A stretch of 11,631 nt of DNA, taken from contig MU069678.1 in assembly GCA_002284615.2 (NCBI GenBank), forward strand, positions 92,087-103,717. Direction: 5' to 3'. The notes under the pieces are model-generated. The model was not told the DNA's origin, made no database searches, and saw nothing but the letters and a program-made list of their open reading frames with translations. The DNA is from Dunaliella salina. Its lineage: Eukaryota > Chlorophyta > Chlorophyceae > Chlamydomonadales > Dunaliellaceae. Positions 1 through 7,080 of this stretch are shown here, in pieces (positions within the stretch are counted from its first letter, which is position 1; each line of letters opens with the position of its first letter). Both the position numbers and the translations under genes were made by a program.

Positions 1-85
1 GAGTGCATCCATGCTGACTAATCTGTGCCGCTGAAATGCTTTGTCATGGGCTTGTGCTGCGTTGGGTGCCCATGCGTTGTGTTGG

Positions 86-412
86 TGTGCCCATGCTGTT
101 TTGCTGCCTGGGTGAGTCTATGCTGTGTTGCTGTCTCAGTGTGTCCATGCTGATGAAGGGGGCAGCTGAGGTACGCAACTGCAGTCATGGCGTGCCCACA
201 CGCCATGTTCTGTGCCCATCCTGATGGAAACCTGCCCAATATTTCTAGGTGTGCCCTTTGTAGGTATGCCGTGTTGCGCCTGAGCGTGTCTATGCTGTGT
301 TGCTGTCTCAGTGTGTCCATGCTGATGAAGGGGGCAGCTGAAGTGCGCAACTGCTGTCGTGGTATGCCCCCACGCTATGCTGTGTGCCCATCCCGATGGA
401 AATCTGCCCATT
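86..412. repeat. 172-bp tandem duplication
   Basis: Two imperfect copies lie about 172 bp apart, roughly 86-240 and 251-412. A shared block around 'gtgtccatgctgatgaag' appears at 141 and again at 313. Each copy continues through 'gcccatc..gatggaaa..ctgccca'. Small indels and many substitutions separate the copies, so the duplication is not recent. Several reading frames stay open on both strands, but they show no domain, no splice structure and no relation to a known family, so I treat them as repeat by-products. Confidence 0.75.
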
Positions 413-1608
413 CCGCCTAATCAGTATGCTTGTGCGACTCGAGTCGCTGTCTTGGTTTTCCCGAGCTTTGTTGTGTACCCATCCTGTGCACCAACACAGA
501 CTCAGTATTCCCTTGGCGGTGAATTTATCCATATGTTGTTGTTGCTTTCACAGCGTTTTCATGCTGTGTCGCAGCCCCGCACCCCTTACTTGCCTCAGAG
601 GTCGAGGCAGGCTCGCTGAATCACCCAAATGCGTGCACCTCAACGCTTTGACTTGACTGAAGTTTGCAAATCATACTCAAGGACAGAGCAGGGCCAGCCA
701 AGAGGTGCTACTGAGATGCCTGGTACCTTTTCAGTCTTGCAAGCCTTGAACTCCTGAGCAACCTATTTGCCTCCATCCTGCAAGAATTTCCACCTTTTTT
801 CCATCGCGATGCAATCACACCTGCTTTCAAAGAAAAAGAAAGCATTTAAGTTCCCACTTGAACTCCTGCTGCTGGAGGTTTGAATGCTGCTGAAAGCTGT
901 GCAGCTGCTGCTGTTGCTGCCCCCTTTGTACGGCGCCATCCAGAGAGTGGAACTTGGAGGAGTGCAGAATCCCACCGCACTTGCACCCCCAGGGCATTAC
1001 TGCCTTCAAGCTGATTAAAGAATAAATTCTGGAAAAAATTTGCATGGCTTCAACAGCACGGGATCCTGTACCTCCAGCACTCACAGCACACAATTAAGGA
1101 GTCCTTACTCACGTACAGTCAGGCATACAAAGCCCTCCTGGTGGTCATTTAGATTGGGGAAGCGCTCGAGGCAGCTTAAAAGGGACCCAAAACAGGAACC
1201 AAAGGACTCTGCGGGTCTCTCCATTTTCTTGGTTTATTGCGATCAGGATTGGAAAAGAAAGCAGGTCCTTGTGGAGGTTGAAGACGACAACCAGGTCACG
1301 TAACGCAAGTCACTCTGTCAACACAAAAAAGGCTTTAGGTTCAGAGGCTTCCAAGGTTGAGATGGATTTCCCAAGGCAATCAGGAAACATCACTGGGACA
1401 GTGAAAGTGAGGAGGAAGGCCGCGGGTTGCAGGCTGCAGCAACACCTGCAAGACTCACGCAGCAAGCTTGGCTTGCCCTTTGAAACAGGCTAGTAGTCAG
1501 TCGGTTTGATTGGAGGCCTCCTTCCGTGTAACCTTGGAACCTTTGAAACAGGTGTTGTTTGGAACAAAAAACAAAGAAGGCGAACCATGGACCCTGTGTA
1601 AGACTCAC
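413..1608. other. no recognisable gene; probable protease intron 3
   Basis: I see no exon of either flanking gene here. After protease exon 3, whose donor is at 1754-1753 on the minus strand, the next exon should restore a Y-A/G-E-x-S-S-type segment starting in phase 1. No such segment is visible down to base 1. A perfect 14-bp palindrome (gcgactcgagtcgc) sits at 434-447. A Gln-rich minus-strand frame around 830-1000 matches nothing I recognise. Confidence 0.5.
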
Positions 1609-1737
1609 CGTATGAATGCGTGAAGTTGCGCTTGTTGCTGCGGCAAGTGCAGCGTGGTGATCCACAATTGCATTTGGCTCTTGAGGCGCACGCCCCACCA
1701 CGCAAGCAGTGCTTGATTTCTTGGGGCCAAAAGATCT
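1609..1737 (-). pseudogene. decayed tandem copy of protease exon 3
   Basis: This stretch repeats protease exon 3 at an offset of 146 bp. It keeps the segment from CCCCAAGAAATCAAGCACTG to the donor TACG|GTGAGT at 1608-1607. It differs by a one-base deletion (GAGCCCAAATGC in the exon, GAGCCAAATGC here), which shifts the frame. It also has a TGT-to-CGT change at the first conserved cysteine. The 5' end is diverged and has no usable acceptor: an intron from the exon 3 donor to here would be only about 19 nt. I read it as a non-functional exon duplicate inside intron 3, still carrying an intact donor. Confidence 0.8.
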
Positions 1738-1754
1738 TTGAGAGTCTGACTCAC

Positions 1755-1887
1755 CGTATGAACGCGTGAAGTAGCACTTATTGCTGCGGCAAGTGCAGCG
1801 CGGTGACCCACAATTGCATTTGGGCTCTTGAGGCGCACACCCTAGCACGCGGGCAGTGCTTGATTTCTTGGGGTCAAAGGCCGCATC
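1755..1887 (-). CDS. aspartyl protease exon 3
   Basis: The acceptor is ..TCTCCTGCAG at 1890-1888 and the donor is TACG|GTGAGTC. The exon is 133 nt, phase 0 in and phase 1 out, so it joins exon 2 (KHE|DAAFDP) without a frame break. It encodes residues 161-204: DAAFDPKKSSTARVLGCA, then a cluster of cysteines in CNCGSPRCTCRSNKCYF, ending TRSY. This is the Cys-rich insert expected after the first catalytic motif in the plant-type family. Confidence 0.87.
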
Positions 1888-4800
1888 CTGCAGGAGAGAA
1901 GTAAATCTACCAGGGTGAGATCAAAACTCTTGGTTGGGGTCAAAAACCACTCTCTGCAGGAAAGAACCGATAGGGTGACTACAAAAATTCCCCGGGGAGT
2001 TACAAGGGCACTTCCTGGCAGAAAAGAAGCGAAACAACAGGTTGAGATCATTAAGTTTCCTTGGGGCCAAAGGCCGCATCTTGCATAAAATGAGATCAAG
2101 AGTTATTCTTGGCTTGATCTTTGGAAGCTTCAAACACTTAAGCTGTGCTGTGGCCTCCCCAACAGCTGGAGGCATTGCCAGGGCCTCCCCACTGCGAACG
2201 GGGGCGTGTCCAATAAGCGCGGTCGTTCCAGCGCAATGGATGCGCCCCCTTTCGTGGTGGGGGAGGTGGCCGTGGCAATGCCTCCAGTTGCGGGGAAGGC
2301 CGTAGCACAGGTGATGGTCGTGGCAGGGGCCGGTGTGCTGTGGACTCCTTGACACCCACTTTTCTCCATCTTTTGTGTACATGAAGATTGGTAGGCATTC
2401 AGAAGTCTTCTCCAATAAGTTTCCCACACTTTGCAGGACATGCTGTCCTAGAGAGCACCTCCCCTCAAAACCATGTAAAGCACCTCAAACAGACGAGAGC
2501 ATCAAAACTGGTAAGTTTTCCTTTTTACCAGTTAACTTGCTCATGCAAGACTGTAATGATGATAAGCAGCTTTGCCGCAATAAAGCATGTGGCTTTTGCC
2601 CAAGAAGCTATCAAGGGTCAGGCTGGGCATGCATGTTTGAGATAATGAAGCAACAGCTCCTCCCACTTCTGAGTACCGTACTACCAGGTGATCATCCCGC
2701 ACTCCTGAAAAAAATATTTATTTTCACAATCCCGCTCCAATCCCGCACCCTCCTCTGTAATTATTTTTAGTAATCCCGCACATTCCTGCAGGGGCAGACC
2801 CCCCCTCTTGCCCATTTACTTCACTGATATTACCTGCATGCCTGTAGGAACCTGCAATTGCACGCTGCCGAGCAAGATCTTTCCTGGAACTTCGTCCTCC
2901 CCTGCTTCCTGCTTCCCTTCTGCTGTGCCTCAGTGATGGGGAGGGCTTGAAGAAGCTGCAGGCCAGCTGATGAGCCCCTCCACAGCCCTGAAGTGCCTCC
3001 CTCGCTCATTACTGAATCATTTCAAAATAATCATTTTTGTAATTCCGCAATCCCGCAGCCCCTAAAATAATTATTTTCAAGTCGTCCCGCAGTCATCCCG
3101 CACCCCTCCAAAATATTATTTTCGCGGGATGATATAAAAGTAGTACGGTATGCAGGTTCTCACCCTGAGGGCAGTCGAGTAACCCTGCATATTCAGGTTG
3201 AGCCATGGGGGGCCCTGGATGGGGGACCAGGAATTAGTGAATGGCCCTGCCAGAATGTGGTCCTCAGGAAACATCCCCCCGGCTTTCCTGACCTGCAGCG
3301 ATGGTCCAGCATTTCATCAGGAGCACATTCCAGGGTTTCTGGGGGGCTGGGGCGGAGGTCCGGAATTTCAACCAAATTTGGCGGGGAAATGGCGAGTTAA
3401 CATCACAGAGCAACCACTGCACCATTCGGGGTCGCGACAATTTTGTTGGGACGAATAAAATTATAAAAGAAAACTTGGAAACTCAGCATGTGCTCCCTCC
3501 CTCAAATTTTGAAGATCCGGCCAGCTGTCACCCCCGATTGAGCCCTGATTGAGCCTCACACATGAGTCTGAGTTTTCCAGTTTCATCTTAAGGTGTAAAT
3601 GCACGACTCCGTCAAGTGAGCTTGAGCTCAGGCGGGCTGAGCAGAGCCTGATGTTTTGGTCAAATGCCCAGCTGTCATTGCTTGCCAGGAGCCACTCCCT
3701 GCACACCTGGGCCCACAAACATGGTAGGGCACGCTTAAGTAACATACTCAACAAGACCTCATCCTTAGATTGTTGCCAGATGCTGCGCATGCCCGATTCC
3801 CACTTTTGCACCACTTTTGCCTAGAAAGCACTCTCATGCTCTAATAAGACCTTTGAAACCAAATTTTGCCCCCCCGTTTTTTCACACTGCTGGGTCAGGT
3901 TTGACCCAAAACCTACCTGAGAGCCAAGATGTTGGACAAATTCGGGTCAGAGCACGCTTTTTGGAACCCTATCACCTGGAAATAGCCAAAAATGGCCTGT
4001 ATTGCCTCATAAAATGCCCCTGGCTCACTCATTGGGCCCCATCCCCACCCTCTTAAATGCAGGATTGCCAACTTGGTTACCATAGACGATTCTGCATACT
4101 GAAAAGGCGGAAATCCACCTGCTTATTTATCTCCCTCGATTTTCGCCTAGCATGCCCAGCCTGACCAAGAGGAAAAAAAAGGGGCCACATGGACCACTCT
4201 GGTTTTCCCTCCTCCTGACGACTAATCAAGGTATTCCTGCTGGCTTGCAAGCACCCTCATATGGGTGCTGACATGCTAAAACTTGTATGGATTTCTGAGA
4301 GAATTGCCTTGCATCATTTTACACAACAGCACGCACATTATTTTTTTCTACATCCGTGTGTTTTCTTTGGCACAGCATAGTATGGCCCCCAGTGTTACTT
4401 CTTTGTTTCGGCAGGGCTGCCCTTGTAGGCCGGCACAGCTGAATATTCTATTCGCACCTCCTTCTAATAGCTGCACAATGACCAGCATAACAAACCGAAC
4501 ATAACAAACTGGCAAGTGAAAGGATATACTGTCATTTAAATGCGATATACCGAGGCCCTCATTCTATAGTTAATGCGCGCTGAAAATCACTGGTCACACC
4601 AATGAATCATAACACACAGCAAATACAAGGGATCATAACACATGGATCATTTCACATGGCTGGCACAGGACTCAAGCGTGTGGGACACACCTTGTGCTTG
4701 CACACTTGCTGCAACAGCCTGAACACAGTACGTACGTGGTGATAGGATAGTACACAAGTAAAAACAGGACACAATCAGCTTCCCAACTTGGGAATCCCAA

Positions 4801-5876
4801 GAGTGCTGCCGCAGTCTGAACATAGAACATAGGTGAAAACAGGATGGTCTGTCGGTGATGACAGAATGGTCTATAGCTGACAGTAGGACACACCTCGTGC
4901 TTTCCACAATTGCTGCCGCAGTCAGAGCATGGTACATAGGTGATGGTGCTGCCGGTGTCAACAATGAGGTCAAAATGGCGGGCTGGCGTTCCGAAGTTCA
5001 CAGTGGCATAGTAGTAGCTGCAGGTGCGATGCAGTTGACGGCCATGGTGACCATCGAAGCACAAGTCATCCAAGCTGAAGCAACAAAAAAGTATCCATCA
5101 GATGAAGTATCTATATGAGAGGGACACAAACTTCATGGTGGAGTTTTGCAAGCATGTTTGCACTCAGCTGCTCCCCGAAGCTGTCCCCTGCCCTTCTGTG
5201 GCTTGCTCCCTGGATTTACTCTTAGTCAATCAATGTGCTTCTTATCAACCTCCTTATCAACATTCGTACATAGTGCACACATAGTTTGGATCTGAAAATG
5301 AAAATTTGGTGAACTGTGCCTGACCTGCGCAGATGGAAGTCTACAGCAGGGAGGACGGTGCTTTTTTGGTTTGGCATGTCCCTTATTGGTTTGGCGTGTC
5401 CCATTTTGATTTGCCATGCTGTGTTCAAAGGCAAGCATAGAGGAGACGCATACTTTCAGGACTGCTTTCCTGTGTACATGATGAAAATCCTTGCTCACTC
5501 CGCCCTAGCCAAACCAACATTTTCCTTTTGCAGACTTGCATGCAAACTTGCAATTTTGAAATCGAAACAGCACTCACCCAACTTCATTCACAGAGCCATC
5601 CACGGGCAGAACCCCTGACCTCAAGAGGCCCCTGCTCCTTGCCACATTGTGCCGTGCAGCTATGGGCAGTGCCACCCCTCCCTGCACTGCCGCTGCTCCC
5701 GGAAATGCTTGTTCAAGAAGTCTCCTGGCACCGTCTTGTGATACAGGGGCAGAAGCATTGGTAGTGGCAAATGCACCAGCAGTGCTGCTGAACAGCTGTG
5801 TCCAGGCCAAAGCAGGGGGATGCAAGTCACACAGTGCTGCAAGGGCCACCAGTAGGTGTGCAAGCGTCCCACCCAT
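1755..5876 (-). CDS. secreted plant-type aspartyl protease (5' half, 3 exons)
   Basis: This is the N-terminal half of a pepsin-family (A1) aspartyl endopeptidase, predicted to be secreted or membrane-delivered. The model is complement(join(1755..1887, 4894..5074, 5578..5876)), about 204 codons plus one base. Residues 1-24 form a signal peptide ending ALA|W. Residues 25-100 are a propeptide-like stretch. Residues 119-138 (SYYYATVNFGTP.. onwards) lead to the catalytic motif DTGS, with Asp139, followed by ITYVPC. A Cys-rich segment (CSDCGSNCGKHE, then DPKKSST and CNCGSPRCTC) matches the plant ASPR/nepenthesin-like layout, where FDP..SS and a Cys cluster precede a Y-[AG]-E motif. The second catalytic DTG/DSG and the C-terminus lie beyond the left edge. 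The start is fixed by an in-frame TAG three codons upstream. Splice phases (2, 0, 1) agree throughout. Family assignment is secure; substrate is unknown. It is divergent from the GTPase gene. Confidence 0.87.
1921..2083 (-). repeat. partial copies of the exon 3 acceptor edge
   Basis: Two further degenerate copies of the acceptor plus the first codons of exon 3 lie upstream of the real one. One reads GATGCGGCCTTTGGCCCC from 2080, preceded by TGCAA. The other reads CTGCAG (1959-1954) followed by GTTTTTGACCCCAACCAAG. Both carry a nearby TGATCTCA block that also precedes the real acceptor. Spacing is of the order of 65-130 bp. They cannot extend the protein as they stand, because the homology lasts only a few codons. 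Confidence 0.65.
2139..2311. repeat. ~70-bp-arm imperfect foldback
   Basis: The reverse complement of 2139-2210 aligns with 2239-2311. Both arms read CGCCCCC.TTCG..GTGGGG, then TGGCAATGCCTCCAG, then GGGGA.GCC..AGCACAG. The arms are separated by about 28 bp. Identity is high but interrupted by substitutions and small indels. The segment is much more GC-rich than its surroundings and lies inside protease intron 2. It could be a non-autonomous foldback element or a hairpin RNA source. Confidence 0.65.
2674..3150. mobile_element. 477-bp non-autonomous TIR element (MITE-like)
   Basis: The ends are inverted repeats: TACCGTACTAC at 2674-2684 is matched perfectly by GTAGTACGGTA at 3140-3150. At the same 17-nt offset from each end, ATCATCCCGC (2691-2700) is matched by GCGGGATGAT (3124-3133). 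Subterminal regions carry several TCCCGCA motifs (near 2695, 2740, 2774, 3051, 3085, 3096) and A/T runs such as AAAATAATTATTTT. The interior has no transposase. If TA is the target duplication, the TIR proper is CCGTACTAC (Tc1/mariner-like). Repeated subterminal CCCGC motifs instead recall hAT elements. I see no 8-bp target duplication, so the superfamily is unresolved. Confidence 0.68.
3362..3424 (-). other. possible tRNA-derived (SINE-like) promoter remnant
   Basis: On the minus strand, TGGTGCAGTGG at 3424-3414 matches an RNA polymerase III A box. GGTTGAAATTCC at 3373-3362 resembles a B box with one extra base. The 40-nt spacing between them is typical. No full cloverleaf can be drawn: the anticodon stem fails and the D stem is imperfect. 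It is therefore not a working tRNA gene, and chance similarity is quite possible. Confidence 0.2.
4691..4845 (-). repeat. two decayed copies of the exon 2 tail
   Basis: The last ~55 bp of protease exon 2 (4894-4947, encoding TYVPCSDCGSNCGKHE) reappear twice inside intron 2. The nearer copy (~4786-4845) still reads TYVLCSDCGS in one frame. The farther copy (~4691-4745) reads TTYVLCSGCCSKC and ends in a conserved donor context, CAAG|GTGTGTCC, against CGAG|GTGTGTCC in the real exon. It carries a one-base deletion near its end. Taking the shared GCTGC as anchor (4708, 4805, 4912), spacing is 97 and 107 bp. Neither copy has a visible acceptor. Confidence 0.75.
4894..5074 (-). CDS. aspartyl protease exon 2 (catalytic DTGS)
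   Basis: The acceptor is TTTTTTGTTGCTTCAG, ending at 5075, and the donor is CACGAG|GTGTGT. The exon is 181 nt: one base completes Gly100, then 60 codons follow. It encodes residues 101-160, including the SYYYATVNFGTP strand and LIVDTGSTITYVPC, with the catalytic Asp139 in DTGS. The paired cysteines CSDCGSNC follow directly. Confidence 0.9.
5362..5420. repeat. short ~20-bp tandem repeat in protease intron 1
   Basis: Three neighbouring units read ttggtttggcatgtccc, ttggtttggcgtgtccc and ttgatttgccatgctg, at roughly 20-bp spacing. They lie within the 503-nt intron 1 (5075-5577). The rest of that intron shows no exon or structured element. Confidence 0.6.
5578..5876 (-). CDS. aspartyl protease exon 1 (signal peptide)
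   Basis: The start is ATG at 5876, with an in-frame TAG at 5885-5883. Residues 1-24 have a hydrophobic core (LAHLLVALAALC) and an ALA cleavage site, as in a secretory signal peptide. Residues 25-99 are Ala/Gly-rich with ARRLLEQAFPG and end LPVDGSVNEV. The exon is 299 nt and ends in phase 2 at GTTGG|GTGAGT, a near-consensus donor. This leaves GG, which exon 2 completes as Gly100. Confidence 0.83.
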
Positions 5877-6027
5877 GTAAACCTATCCCATGATTCACAA
5901 GACACGCATTTCGATTTCTATTTTTTATTATTTACAAGGGGTACACTTCAAATTATTTGCAAGTGAGTGTTCCCACGAGCAAGTACGTTATTAACAGGTT
6001 CACCAAGCACTCACTGACCGGTACACC
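5877..6027. promoter_or_regulatory. bidirectional promoter between divergent genes
   Basis: Only 151 bp separate the two divergent start codons, so both core promoters and both 5' leaders must lie here unless either gene has an upstream non-coding exon. An AT-rich block (5911-5935, ttctattttttattatttac) sits near the middle, between more mixed flanks. Three GTAC cores fall on the GTPase side at 5941, 5983 and 6021, spaced 42 and 38 bp apart. GTAC is the core of the Chlamydomonas CRR1 copper-response element. I see no textbook TATA box in a fixed position. Confidence 0.6.
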
Positions 6028-6070
6028 ATGGAGGATGAACTGCCTCCCGAGCCTGTGCCGCTCAAGCAAG
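6028..6070 (+). CDS. GTPase exon 1
   Basis: This 43-nt exon encodes [14 protein letters not shown] and ends in phase 1 at AAG|GTATAC. Intron 1 is 121 nt. The next exon completes Glu15. No mitochondrial or plastid targeting character is visible (acidic, Pro-rich), which favours a cytosolic protein. Confidence 0.8.
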
Positions 6071-6665
6071 GTATACTTCGCAGGAAGAAAAGTAGGAGAT
6101 CCTGCCTAGTCAAGTGGCTTACGTTGGCAATCATGAGTTGCAGCAAGGAAACAGCCGGTGTGTGTCTGTCTTGTGTTGCCCTCGATTGCAGAGGGGTCCC
6201 CTCGGGGCGATGAGGGCGGTCAGGAGGATGAGCAGGATGGCCCGGTACCGGTCACGCTCATCACTGGTTTTCTGGGCTCAGGTGAGGCACAAAATTGTAT
6301 GTGTGTGAGCCGGTGAGGGGCATGGGAGTTGCATGCCAGGGGCCTCTGTCCTGGGGCAAAATGTAGGAGTAAAAGGGGGAATTACTCATCCTGGAAGCCC
6401 ACCACGTAGGCCCTAGCCATCTGCTGTACATGAAAGGCTCAATGGTATTAAGGTTGCAGTGATGGGGTCAGTGACGCATGAGCTTGCGCTGTTTTGAGCG
6501 CATTGATGCACATGGATGCTGTATCTCTTTTGAGACGGATCTCTGTGAACACCTCCCAATTTGTCCAGAGGCTTAACATCATTCTTTCGAGCATACTTAA
6601 GCTTGAATGCATTCGCGTCCTTAAAAACAGGTAAGCACACCCGAGTGCACTCTGGCGCGTGCACG

Positions 6666-6723
<58 letters not shown>

Positions 6724-7021
6724 CACGCATGCGTGCATGCGTGCATGCACCCATGCTCGCATGTGCCTGGGGTGGGCCTCCCGCTTCCCCTGTCTGTAGA
6801 GCCCAGGCATGCAATGGTGCACAGGCATGACAGATGTTCTGCACACCACATCTGACCCGAAACGAATCTTTTTTTGACAGTTCACAGTGCCAATTGTTCT
6901 TTGATTCTTCTGCTTGCTCAGGCAAAACCACTCTGGTACGCCACTTGCTGACAGCGGACCACGGTCTGCGCATCGCTGTAATTTTGAACGAGGTATGCTC
7001 GGGCTTCTTGTATGCCTGATG

Positions 7022-7080
<59 letters not shown>

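Larger units (their letters stand above)
1888..4893 (-). other. giant protease intron 2 (3006 nt)
   Basis: The intron runs from donor GTGTGTCC at 4893 to acceptor CTGCAG ending at 1888, in phase 0. It contains reiterated exon-edge copies at both ends, a foldback at 2139-2311, a TIR element at 2674-3150, a weak tRNA-promoter-like segment at 3362-3424 and a 9-bp-stem hairpin at 2506-2533. Between about 3430 and 4690 I see only unique, partly AT-rich sequence with no convincing exon on either strand. Confidence 0.75.

Noticed and set aside
18..411. His/Thr-rich minus-strand frames at the left edge
   Set aside because: They coincide with the 172-bp tandem duplication, overlap in different frames and match no family.
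434..447. 14-bp perfect palindrome with a CTCGAG core
   Set aside because: It is isolated, with no repeats or gene start nearby; it may be chance.
1609..1737. Use of the second exon 3 copy as a real additional exon
   Set aside because: It has a one-base deletion, loss of a conserved cysteine and no acceptor; the implied intron from the exon 3 donor would be about 19 nt.
2506..2533. AACTGGTAA / TTACCAGTT hairpin
   Set aside because: A 9-bp stem with a 10-nt loop in 3 kb of intron is not remarkable, and no terminator or regulatory role fits in a eukaryotic intron.
3198..3824. Overlapping 80-117-codon frames on both strands
   Set aside because: They lie in protease intron 2, show no domain, conserved motif or splice edges, and overlap one another in conflicting frames.
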